The notes under the pieces are model-generated. The model was not told the DNA's origin and ran no database searches. It saw nothing but the letters and a program-made list of their open reading frames with translations. DNA of 64,000 nt from Paenibacillus lactis (lineage in GTDB: Bacteria; Bacillota; Bacilli; Paenibacillales; Paenibacillaceae): positions 186,001 through 250,000 of the forward strand of contig NZ_JAGGKI010000005.1 of NCBI RefSeq assembly GCF_017873605.1, read 5' to 3'. The position numbers and the translations under genes are program-made. Shown in pieces: positions 26,438 to 33,900 of this stretch. Positions within the stretch are counted from its first letter, which is position 1. Every line of letters starts with the position of its first letter.

Positions 26438-26616
26438 AAGCTGGTTCCTCCTATGCCCTTTGCCAAGGAGCTCGGCGCTGTCCTCTTAATCCGGCAGCCG
26501 CCGTATGTTTCCCTGCCTGAGCTTAAGTATAAAGAACGGATATCTCCAAAACATATCCGGCTTGTAACGAACTTGTAAACATCGCTGATCATCCAGCGGT
26601 AACGATCCAATAGAGA

Positions 26617-26651
26617 TAAAAAAAGCCCAGACCTTAATACAAGTCTGAGCT
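26617..26651 (-). terminator. Intrinsic terminator of the sensor-kinase gene
   Basis: On the minus strand a stem of AGCTCAGAC with GGTCTGGGCT (one mismatch) is followed by seven T. The left arm includes the end of the kinase gene's own stop codon, an economical arrangement. Confidence 0.75.
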
Positions 26652-28170
26652 AACTTTCGAGCAAATAATCCGGTGCTGTATCGGGCCGGTGAATCGGAAG
26701 GGTAACGGCAAAGGCAGATCCTTCAGGGCCTGAATGCATCAGCTGCACGGTGCCGTGCTGTTTCTCGGCCAGGCTGCGTACAAGCGACAATCCTAACCCC
26801 GTCCCGCCGCGGGCTCTCGACCGGTCGCTGCTTACCGTGTAGAACGGATCGAAAATCCTGTCCTTGGCTTCCTCCGGTATGCCGATTCCCGTATCTTTGA
26901 TCGTAATGACCATTTGCTCCGCGCCTTGCGGGTCCACAGCGCGGTGATTGGCAATCGTTACGGTTCCGCCGGGCTTGTTGTATTTCACCCCGTTATCCAG
27001 CAGATTCAGCACGATATGCATCAAATTGTCCGGATCTGCCCAAACCGTTCCTTCCGTCAGCGAGGTATGGATGGTCACGCTGAGTTGCTCCGCCTTGGCT
27101 TGAAGTCGTTCAGCAGCCTCATGCAGGATGGGCACGATCTGAACGATTTCGGCCTTTGTTTGAAAATCATAAATATCCAGAGACGACAGCTGGAGCGACT
27201 TCTCCACCAGGCTGTACAGCCGGCCCGCCTCCTCGCGAATCCGCTCCCTCGCTTCCTCCAATAAATCCGAATCGTCCCGGTACATTTCAAGCAGATCCGC
27301 GTATGCGATAATGGAGGTGAGCGGGGTTTTCAGTTCATGACTGATGTTCCCGATAAATTGCTTCTGCTGCTGTTCCAGCTCCTCCAATCTTGCAACGGCC
27401 TCAAGCAGCTTCTGCTTCTCCTCCGTCAGCTGACGGACCGAGGAGGAGATTCTGCCGCTCATCTCGTAGATGCCTTGAGCCAGCTCGCCAAGCTCATCCC
27501 CCCGCTTTACCGTCGGTTCGTTCAGATACTCTCCTTCGCCGATCTTCTGTGCGGCCCTATTCAGCTTGCCGATGATATGCGCCTGACGCCATACGTACAG
27601 ATAGCCGATGAGGAATCCGGCAATCAATACCGCCGCTCCGGTGACGACAAACAATCTCTGGATCCGATGATAGAATGCATGCTGCTCCGCAAGGGAGGCG
27701 TGAAACTGAATGGTACCGATCTGCTCGTCCATCAGATAGAGGGGGGCCAAGTATAATAGCTGGTCGCCTTCCGTTATGTAAGCCGACCTTCCTTTCGCCG
27801 TATAGGTCAACGCATCCTGAACATCCGCCTTCGGCTGAAACGGCAGCGACGTGCCGGCAAGCGTACCGTCAAGCTTATACAGCGTGACCGCCATCCCGCT
27901 TCGGGCGCCGAGATCCACCGCCAGCTGCTGGCCCGACAGCTCCATATAGTCGTCCGGCGACCGGTTGGCGTTCACTAGATAGTCCTGATGCGTCCGTACA
28001 TTGGCCGCCTCCGCTTCCTGAGCGAATGTATGCTCCAGACGGACGCGCTGGTCCTCCCTTATGCCTGCGAGCACCAGCGAGCTCAGCACGACGAGAATCG
28101 AGATGAGGAGCAGGGCAAGCAGAAGCGCCGCCTTCCATTTCAGGCCAATGCGCAGCCGGGCTTGGCTCAT
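26650..28170 (-). CDS. Sensor histidine kinase, PhoR-like
   Basis: A 506-residue membrane kinase. Helices lie at about 13-36 and 174-194, enclosing a 135-residue extracellular sensor. HAMP is at about 195-250, a coiled-coil linker reaches 270, and the HisKA box FIGNISHELKTPLTS carries the phospho-acceptor H278. The ATP-binding domain shows NLLDNGVKY, DTGIGIPEE, DPFYTV and GGTGLGLSL. Its start overlaps the response regulator's stop by four bases (ATGA). The stimulus is unknown; the lipoprotein and stalk-domain genes downstream suggest an envelope role. Confidence 0.93.
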   Translation of the reverse strand: MSQARLRIGLKWKAALLLALLLISILVVLSSLVLAGIREDQRVRLEHTFAQEAEAANVRTHQDYLVNANRSPDDYMELSGQQLAVDLGARSGMAVTLYKLDGTLAGTSLPFQPKADVQDALTYTAKGRSAYITEGDQLLYLAPLYLMDEQIGTIQFHASLAEQHAFYHRIQRLFVVTGAAVLIAGFLIGYLYVWRQAHIIGKLNRAAQKIGEGEYLNEPTVKRGDELGELAQGIYEMSGRISSSVRQLTEEKQKLLEAVARLEELEQQQKQFIGNISHELKTPLTSIIAYADLLEMYRDDSDLLEEARERIREEAGRLYSLVEKSLQLSSLDIYDFQTKAEIVQIVPILHEAAERLQAKAEQLSVTIHTSLTEGTVWADPDNLMHIVLNLLDNGVKYNKPGGTVTIANHRAVDPQGAEQMVITIKDTGIGIPEEAKDRIFDPFYTVSSDRSRARGGTGLGLSLVRSLAEKQHGTVQLMHSGPEGSAFAVTLPIHRPDTAPDYLLES

Positions 28171-28862
28171 GACGGGTTCTCCGTGCTTTTGTAGCCGATC
28201 CCGTATACGGTCTGAATGACTTCATGCCAATCGCCCAGCTTTTTCCGAAGGCGCTGTACATGAATATCCACCGTTCGCGTTCCGCCCGCAAATCCCATAT
28301 CCCACACCTGCTCGAGCAAATCTTCTCTGGAAAATACCCGCTCCGGATTTCGCGCCAGCAATGCCAGCAGGTCGAACTCCTTCGGCGTCAGCTCCAGCTG
28401 CTTGTCATCGGCCTGAACGGTACGGCTTAACAAGTTAATCGACAGGCCGGCAAGACGGACGAGCTTCTCTTGAGAAGCAGGCGCTTCTGCCGTTTCATGC
28501 GCTCGGCTGCGCCGGGACAAGGCTTTAACCCTGGCAATAAGCTCCCGCATATCAAACGGCTTGGTCATGTAATCATCGGCGCCGAGCTCCAGGCCCAGCA
28601 CTTTATCGACAATGTCATCTTTTACCGTCAACAGCAGGATCGCCGGCCGCTGACGATCGCCAAGCCGCCGGCATACATCATATCCGTTAAGCTTCGGCAT
28701 CATGACATCAAGCACCATGACATCCGGATCGAACGATTCGACGCGATCAAGCGCCTCCTGACCGTCTCCGGCCGTTTCAACCGTGTGGCCTTCCCTGCGC
28801 AATGCATAAGCAATCGCGCTGGCTATACTAAATTCATCATCTACGACAAGTATTTTTGTCAT
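28167..28862 (-). CDS. OmpR/PhoP-type response regulator
   Basis: A 231-residue regulator. Receiver domain: ILVVDDE with D9-D10, phospho-acceptor D52 in LDVMMPKLNG, and the conserved lysine in YMTKPFD. The C-terminal winged helix shows ELTPKEFDLLALLARNPERV and RTVDIHVQRLRKKLG. AAAGGAGCT upstream selects this ATG over one 17 codons earlier. It is coupled to the kinase gene and starts the operon. Confidence 0.94.
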   Translation of the reverse strand: MTKILVVDDEFSIASAIAYALRREGHTVETAGDGQEALDRVESFDPDVMVLDVMMPKLNGYDVCRRLGDRQRPAILLLTVKDDIVDKVLGLELGADDYMTKPFDMRELIARVKALSRRSRAHETAEAPASQEKLVRLAGLSINLLSRTVQADDKQLELTPKEFDLLALLARNPERVFSREDLLEQVWDMGFAGGTRTVDIHVQRLRKKLGDWHEVIQTVYGIGYKSTENPS

Positions 28863-28942
28863 CAGCTTAATGAGCTCCTTTTTACTCGCCTTTCGTTGCT
28901 CTATGTATAGCATATTTGTGAGCGGATTTCATCTTTCGTTTG

Positions 28943-29053
28943 TTACGCATCCTTTGACCCACCAGACAATTCGACATACAGACGGGTTCCGCGTACAGCA
29001 ATAAGTCCTTTCTCCACACGATCAGGATATCCCCCGTTTTCGGTTGTTGGCAT
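28943..29053 (-). pseudogene. N-terminal relic of an alpha/beta-hydrolase
   Basis: A 36-codon frame with CGGAGGGGAG before its ATG. It reads VEKGLIAVRGTRLYVELSGG and stops at SKDA. This is the standard first hairpin of many alpha/beta-hydrolases (as in proline iminopeptidase-like proteins), where the HGGPG oxyanion loop should come next. The rest is missing. It starts immediately after the GrpB gene's stop codon, as the second gene of that unit. Confidence 0.55.
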
Positions 29054-29054
29054 G

Positions 29055-29600
29055 CTACTCCCCTCCGATATCAAGCTGGCGCACCCAATCCGAATCTTGC
29101 CTGGCCCTCTCAATGACGGAGCGGATAAAATCATCCTTCCCGTTCGTATAGCTTACCCGGTCATGCTTAAACTGTGCCTCAAGCTCCTTTTTTAAGTTAA
29201 AATACTGTTCGCGCGTCGCAGTATCCTTTTTCAAATACTCCCTAAATAAAAGTTGATCAGCCCAGTGCTTCCCTTGATACCGGTAGATATGCAGATGATG
29301 CGTCCCGGCCCGCCACAGGCCCCGTCTAAAAAACATACGCTCAGGGAACTCCGGTTTGGGGACATATTCGTAACCGATCTGCTCCAGGCGCCGAATATAG
29401 CGCTCATCCACTAGCCCCAGTTCACTAACGCCTGCCATGATATCAATCGTCGGCTTGGCTCCCAATCCTTGAACCGCTGTACTGCCGATATGTTCGATGC
29501 GGACCTCAAGACCTGTCATAGCGGACAATATCTTTATTTTTTCTTGCGCAAAAGCATGCCGCCATTCCGGCTCGTAGTCCATGACTACAACCTCTTCCAT
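29055..29600 (-). CDS. GrpB-family (UPF0157) nucleotidyltransferase-like protein
   Basis: A 181-residue member of the GrpB/UPF0157 family, which has a nucleotidyltransferase fold. Family marks are VVMDYEPEWRHAFAQEK, the RIEHIGSTAVQGLGAKPTID motif with its GS and D residues, and THHLHIYRYQGKHW. AGGAGGACTAAT lies before the ATG. A broken DUF6886 gene ends just upstream of that site, and an alpha/beta-hydrolase relic follows. Biochemical activity is not established for most members. Confidence 0.88.
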   Translation of the reverse strand: MEEVVVMDYEPEWRHAFAQEKIKILSAMTGLEVRIEHIGSTAVQGLGAKPTIDIMAGVSELGLVDERYIRRLEQIGYEYVPKPEFPERMFFRRGLWRAGTHHLHIYRYQGKHWADQLLFREYLKKDTATREQYFNLKKELEAQFKHDRVSYTNGKDDFIRSVIERARQDSDWVRQLDIGGE

Positions 29601-29615
29601 ATTAGTCCTCCTATA

Positions 29616-29854
29616 TTAAAGAGCGCTTGATTCGATCACCATCATTCTGTGAGCTCCTGACAGCCCAAAAAAATTCTTCACATCCGCCTCCGTCGTATCT
29701 TCAACCGCCTCCAGACACACCCTTGGACATTCCCTTGGAACATAATAGTGCGGAGCGTGATGGGCATCGATCGCCCAGGCTCATCGTGCTGGCTGTATAG
29801 GACTCTCGGTTCGAACCTCGTAATACCCGAATCCTCACTGAAATGATAAAGCAC
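29616..29854 (-). pseudogene. Broken DUF6886-family gene
   Basis: A GTG start after GGGGGAATGAG gives LYHFSEDSGITRFEPRV; after a frameshift near 29774-29780 the other frame continues WAIDAHHAPHYYVPRECPRV, then TTEADVKNFFGLSGAHRMM and ends IESSAL. These blocks match, from memory, a conserved Bacillota family (DUF6886: MLYHFSE start, WAIDEEHAP and FPRDCPR motifs). The last 60 or so residues of the family are absent. The stop codon lies nine bases before the GrpB ribosome binding site. Confidence 0.6.
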
Positions 29855-29893
29855 CTCATTCCCCCTCTTCTTCTGATTGCTCTTCCTGCTATT

Positions 29894-30373
29894 TTAAATC
29901 GTACGCTTTAGCTTCATTTCAAATGACGGCTTCGTTATGTATTCCATATAAGCGATCGTACCGGTAAACTCCAGATAAGCTTGGAACCGTGTACGGATCG
30001 CCGGTGCCGTTATGTATTGGAGAACGTCCGATTGCGGTACCCAGCGGCAGTCCGATGTCTCATCCGATGTGCACAATTCCCCTCCGCTATAGGTACACAC
30101 GAAATCCATCATGACTTTTGTCGGTACCATGTCCACCCCGTTGTATCCCGGGTAAGTTGACGTATTGGAATACACACCGATCAGATGGGAAACGGTGATA
30201 TCGATACCGCTCTCCTCCTTGATCTCCCTCATTAATGCTTCGATCAGATTTTCTCCGACTTCGACTTGCCCTCCGGGAAAGACCCAGCCATTTCGGACCT
30301 TGACCAGCAAAATCTCGCCTTTCTTATTCTCAACGATTCCGCCAACGGCAACAATATGGGTTGGCATGATCAT
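29894..30373 (-). CDS. Nudix hydrolase
   Basis: A 159-residue Nudix enzyme with full box GGQVEVGENLIEALMREIKE followed by ESGID. The N-terminal strand HIVAVGGIVENKKGEILLVK and the region around VCTYSGGELCTSDETSDCRW are typical. Start codons ATG at 30373 and two codons later are both possible after GAGGCG. It lies in the same orientation as the broken DUF6886 gene. Substrate unknown. Confidence 0.88.
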   Translation of the reverse strand: MIMPTHIVAVGGIVENKKGEILLVKVRNGWVFPGGQVEVGENLIEALMREIKEESGIDITVSHLIGVYSNTSTYPGYNGVDMVPTKVMMDFVCTYSGGELCTSDETSDCRWVPQSDVLQYITAPAIRTRFQAYLEFTGTIAYMEYITKPSFEMKLKRTI

Positions 30374-30407
30374 GGCATTCGCCTCCGCTCGTTATTCTTG
30401 CTTATCA

Positions 30408-31163
30408 TCAGCTTTTCGAGGAATAAACCTCATTGTAATTCACGATGGCTCCAGGGGAATGCTCTTCATCTAAAATGCGAAGCAGATGTTCTCCAATCTC
30501 GGCAGTAGACAGCAGCTGCCCTGATTCAAAGGCCTGGGAAAATGCACCGGCCAGCTCAAACTGCTTCTCATCCTGTCCTCTGGCCATGCTCTGCATTTCC
30601 GTATCCACCATGCCGGGATTGACGGCAATAATCTGAACCGGGTTCTCTCGGCTTGCTTGCTCTGCCCCTACGCACTGCGTGAACATATTCAGCCCGGCTT
30701 TTGCGGTACAATATGCGCTCATGGAAGGAGCGGGGTATACCCCCGGACCCGAAGAAATATTCATTATTTTCCGCCGTGCCTTATACCTGTTTGTTTGGTT
30801 CAAAAAGCAAGAGGTTAGAATCATCGGCGCAATAAGGGTGATTTGGACATTCTTCGCAATCTCGGCTGCGCCGCATTGTTCAATTTTCCCGAGTGGTTCC
30901 AGCATCGAGGCATTATTAATGAGGTAGAGCGTATCTGTATCCGCAAGCTCAATGCTTCTTATGATATTCTCCATGAGCTGCTCGAGACCCGAGGGGTCAC
31001 TCAAGTCATACACATAATGAGTGTAACGCTCATAACGATCCAGTGTCATCGAATGGTTTCTCGCAATTCCGTAGACGGCATGTCCCTGCTGAAGAAGCAT
31101 CAGTGCAAGCTGTCCTCCGATCCCTCTCGACGTGCCCGTTATAATATAGTGTCTTTGGCTCAT
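30408..31163 (-). CDS. Short-chain dehydrogenase/reductase (YueD/sepiapterin reductase-like)
   Basis: A 251-residue SDR. The cofactor site is TGTSRGIGGQLA, the NNAS motif follows in YLINNASML, and the catalytic YxxxK is SAYCTAKAGLNMF. The layout closely follows Bacillus subtilis YueD, a benzil reductase, including NPGMVDTEMQS. GGAGGTG eight bases upstream supports this ATG. Its start overlaps the TGA of a 19-codon methyltransferase relic (ATGA), so translation may be coupled to that remnant. Activity on diketones is inferred from similarity. Confidence 0.85.
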   Translation of the reverse strand: MSQRHYIITGTSRGIGGQLALMLLQQGHAVYGIARNHSMTLDRYERYTHYVYDLSDPSGLEQLMENIIRSIELADTDTLYLINNASMLEPLGKIEQCGAAEIAKNVQITLIAPMILTSCFLNQTNRYKARRKIMNISSGPGVYPAPSMSAYCTAKAGLNMFTQCVGAEQASRENPVQIIAVNPGMVDTEMQSMARGQDEKQFELAGAFSQAFESGQLLSTAEIGEHLLRILDEEHSPGAIVNYNEVYSSKS

Positions 31164-31219
31164 CTTTCGCACCTCCATTTTATCTCATCCAACCGCCTTG
31201 CATGCTTTTCATCAAACAT
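31160..31219 (-). pseudogene. N-terminal relic of a SAM-dependent methyltransferase
   Basis: A 19-codon frame MFDEKHARRLDEIKWRCER with GCGAGGG before the ATG. Its start resembles a group of class I methyltransferases that begin with an F-D-x-x-x-A-x-x-L-D segment. The frame then runs through the SDR gene's ribosome binding site and stops in an ATGA overlap. The rest of the gene is absent. The assignment rests on few residues. Confidence 0.35.
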
Positions 31220-31457
31220 GTTGCCCTCGCGCTGGATGGAGACCTTCTGATTGGATGAATATTCCACACCATATGGATTTCCAGTTTCAATTGCTATTCT
31301 CCTGCCTGTGGCCTTCGTAGATTTCGATGTCGCCCTTAATCTTGGGCACCCTGCGAGATACATTCTTAGCAATTTAGAAGAAACCGCCGTGCTGCGGCTA
31401 TGGTACGATGGGATCAGTAGAAACCCATTCCCGTAGATTCGAAAGGAGCTGCATCTG

Positions 31458-31961
31458 ATGAATCCCACCATTCAGAGGATATCGCCAAACCTGTGGTTCA
31501 ACAACGAAGCTGAGGAAGCGGCACGTCATTACGTTTCAATCTTTAACGATTCTAAAATTACAAGAGTTACGCGTCACGGGTCGGAGCAGAACGAACATCA
31601 CCCGGTGGAAGAAGGCAGCGTCATGACGGTGGAATTCCAGCTGGAGGGCCAGCAATTCGTCGCTTTGAACGGGGGGCCCCAGTTCCATTTTACAGAGGCG
31701 ATTTCATTTATCGTCCATTGCGAGAGCCAAGAAGAAATCGATTATTATTGGGAGAAGCTTGGGGAAGGCGGAGATGAAAAAGCCCAGGTATGCGGCTGGT
31801 TAAAGGACAAATTCGGCGTGTCCTGGCAGGTTGTCCCTGCAAATCTGAGCACGATGATCACCAATCCGGATCGGGCGAAAGCGGAGAGAGTCATGAGCGC
31901 GCTGCTGCAGACCAAAACCAAAATTGACCTGCGAGCATTAGAGGAAGCTTATGAAGGGTAA
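31458..31961 (+). CDS. VOC-family protein, PhnB / 3-demethylubiquinone methyltransferase-like
   Basis: A 167-residue VOC protein of the PhnB-like group often misnamed 3-demethylubiquinone-9 3-methyltransferase. Family marks: ISPNLWFNNEAEEAARHYVS, VMTVEFQLEGQQFVALNGGP, a central HCESQEEIDYYWEKL, CGWLKDKFGVSWQVVP and the C-terminal helix PDRAKAERVM. GAAAGGAGCTG precedes the ATG. It stands alone and is followed by a good terminator. Ligand unknown. Confidence 0.9.
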   Translation: MNPTIQRISPNLWFNNEAEEAARHYVSIFNDSKITRVTRHGSEQNEHHPVEEGSVMTVEFQLEGQQFVALNGGPQFHFTEAISFIVHCESQEEIDYYWEKLGEGGDEKAQVCGWLKDKFGVSWQVVPANLSTMITNPDRAKAERVMSALLQTKTKIDLRALEEAYEG

Positions 31962-31970
31962 GCGATGAGT

Positions 31971-32000
31971 AAAGGGTGCCGAGCGGCACCCTTTACTTTT
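31971..32000 (+). terminator. Intrinsic terminator of VOC gene
   Basis: AAAGGGTGCC pairs with GGCACCCTTT (10 bp, four-base loop) and is followed by ACTTTT. Confidence 0.8.
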
Positions 32001-32130
32001 CCAGATCATATTACGGAACGCCTGCAGCTGGCAAACGGCCCATGGCTTGTCATCGATTATAAGTTTCGATTGTGTAGAATCGGTTCCCTTCACTTTGAAA
32101 ATATTCGCAAACGAGAGCAATCGTTCCGCA

Positions 32131-32595
32131 TCAGCCGCTGTAATCATCTTGTCTCTGTCCTCCCAGCTTAAGGCAATGGGTAATGTTCAAGTGCTGCGGA
32201 GATTCTGAGAAACCCAAGCTGATGTAGAAATCCCCGGCCTGCGTCTGATCCGTTCGCAGAACCAGCCAGCTGTAATGATCAGCGGCCGCTTGGATGACTG
32301 CTTGCATCAGCATTCTCCCGACCCCCTGTCTCCGAAATTCCGGCAGCACATACATTCTCCGCACCCTGCCGGTGTCCCCGCCCGAATCGGGCGTTTGATT
32401 CAGCCCGCAAATGCCGATGATTCGACCTTCGGATCTGCATACGAACAATGCTTCATGATTGCGGTCAAACCGGTTAACACCAGAGATATACTCATCCACG
32501 AGCCGGCGGATATGCCTGAAACCTTCCCTGCTGCTTTCGGATACCAGCTCATCTAATTCACCAGGATGGAATCCCTGAACTTGATAGACCTGCAT
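32131..32595 (-). CDS. GNAT-family N-acetyltransferase
   Basis: A 154-residue acetyltransferase. Acetyl-CoA binding: VRRMYVLPEFRRQGVGRMLM; the C-terminal motif is GDFYISLGFSE. AGAGGAGGGAAG precedes the chosen ATG and excludes a 13-codon extension. Substrate unknown. Confidence 0.88.
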   Translation of the reverse strand: MQVYQVQGFHPGELDELVSESSREGFRHIRRLVDEYISGVNRFDRNHEALFVCRSEGRIIGICGLNQTPDSGGDTGRVRRMYVLPEFRRQGVGRMLMQAVIQAAADHYSWLVLRTDQTQAGDFYISLGFSESPQHLNITHCLKLGGQRQDDYSG

Positions 32596-32767
32596 CTGCT
32601 TCCCTCCTCTAATCAGCCTTATGTAACCGTCCATGGTTCCGCCCCCTGTTCCATCTTGATCTGCAACGGTGAATCATCCAGAGCACACGTGTATACGGTA
32701 TTATTATACTTCTTCTTTAATTACGAAATGGCTTCCGATATCACTGCCAGGTCAATCGCTTGTTTTT

Positions 32768-32822
32768 GAAAAAAAACTCCTCCAATAAACCTGGCGGGCA
32801 GCCCACGTTTATTGTAAGGAGT
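32768..32822 (-). terminator. Intrinsic terminator of ferritin-cupin gene
   Basis: On the minus strand ACTCCTTACAATAAAC pairs with GTTTATTGGAGGAGT (small internal mismatch) around a GC-rich loop, followed by eight T. Confidence 0.8.
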
Positions 32823-32859
32823 GCTCTTCATTTCTTCCGGTCATAGCCGGATCTTTAGT

Positions 32860-33690
32860 TCATGAATATTCTTCCGCAGCCATCGCGGCTGCCTTCGTCT
32901 CATGCACGGTGCCAAAGGGATGCTCCGGAGGCGCATAGATTACATAGACTTTCAGAGGCTTATTGCCTGTATTTGTTACGTTGTGCCACTTTCCGGCCGG
33001 GATCATGATCGCATCATCGTCACGAGCTTTCTTCACAAAGCTCAAGTTGTTCCTCGTATCCCCCATTTGGACAAGCGCTTCGCCCTCTTCGATTCGAATG
33101 AATTGGTCCGTCTTTGGATGGACCTCAAGACCAATGTCACTGCCAACATCTATACTCATCAAGGTGACTTGAAAATATTTCCCCGTCCATATCGCTGTAC
33201 GAAACGTGTCATTTTGTTTTGTAATTTTTTCAATATCGACAACGAAGGGTTTCATGCCCTGATCCGTCAATACCTCCTCGTGCATAGCCCCAAACCGTTC
33301 CGCATACTCGATCTCACTGGTGGCAGCGTGCACAAACACCTCTTGAATAGCAGGGTTACGATAGGATGATCCCTGCTCCTGGTATGTTTTATACCCCTCG
33401 ATTCCCGACTCGTACGCCATGTTCAACCCTTCTAAATAATGACCAAACGCAGCGTGATTAATGATCTCGCCATCAGGCTGATTGCCGGTAAGCGCAACAT
33501 AAAGATTCATAAATTGATTTAGCTGCCTGTTTCTGTGCTGTAAAGCCTGAGCAATCTGCCTCTTATGGTTGGGAGTCGGCGCTGCTTCTGCCAATTTCGT
33601 ATACAGGTCAATCACGGCGCGCTCTCTTCGTACACTCGAAAGAATTGCCTCCGATATTTGATAGAGCTGATCGGATTCGATTTTATTCAT
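32860..33690 (-). CDS. Ferritin-like plus cupin fusion protein
   Basis: A 276-residue two-domain protein. Residues 1-150 are helical, with E/H pairs spaced as in ferritin-like or rubrerythrin-like bundles (SVRRERAVIDLYTKLAEAAP, HKRQIAQALQHRNRQL, SEIEYAERFGAMHEEVL). Residues 170-265 are a cupin: EVHPKTDQFIRIEEGEALVQ, IPAGKWHNVTN and APPEHPFGTVH, a type common in Bacillota. The combination suggests metal-dependent redox or sensing. The binding site AGAGGAATG is rather far from the ATG. It ends at a strong terminator and stands divergent from khtU. Confidence 0.75.
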   Translation of the reverse strand: MNKIESDQLYQISEAILSSVRRERAVIDLYTKLAEAAPTPNHKRQIAQALQHRNRQLNQFMNLYVALTGNQPDGEIINHAAFGHYLEGLNMAYESGIEGYKTYQEQGSSYRNPAIQEVFVHAATSEIEYAERFGAMHEEVLTDQGMKPFVVDIEKITKQNDTFRTAIWTGKYFQVTLMSIDVGSDIGLEVHPKTDQFIRIEEGEALVQMGDTRNNLSFVKKARDDDAIMIPAGKWHNVTNTGNKPLKVYVIYAPPEHPFGTVHETKAAAMAAEEYS

Positions 33691-33831
33691 AATGTGATTA
33701 ATTCATTCCTCTCCGCGGGTGTTCATAAACCCATCGTATGCCTAGTTTTTGCAAATGTTCCTTGAATTTCAGGTTCCGACGGGCATGGCCATCCATTAAA
33801 CGGTTGAAATTTGTATTTTCATACAGAATGT

Positions 33832-33860
33832 TTGTAAAATTTCGCATAGTCATGTACTAT
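33832..33860 (+). promoter_or_regulatory. Promoter of khtU-khtT
   Basis: TTGTAA and TACTAT are separated by 17 bases, a good sigma-A type promoter, 40 bases before the antiporter start. I see no recognisable c-di-AMP riboswitch in the short leader. Confidence 0.6.
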
Positions 33861-33900
33861 AGGCTTGATTGCCAAAAAGAGAAAACAAAGGAGGTCTTCA

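Noticed and set aside
33698..33796. 32-codon minus-strand frame MDGHARRN... before the ferritin-cupin gene
   Set aside because: Composition looks protein-like, but it has no ribosome binding site and matches nothing I recognise; it could be a relic tail.
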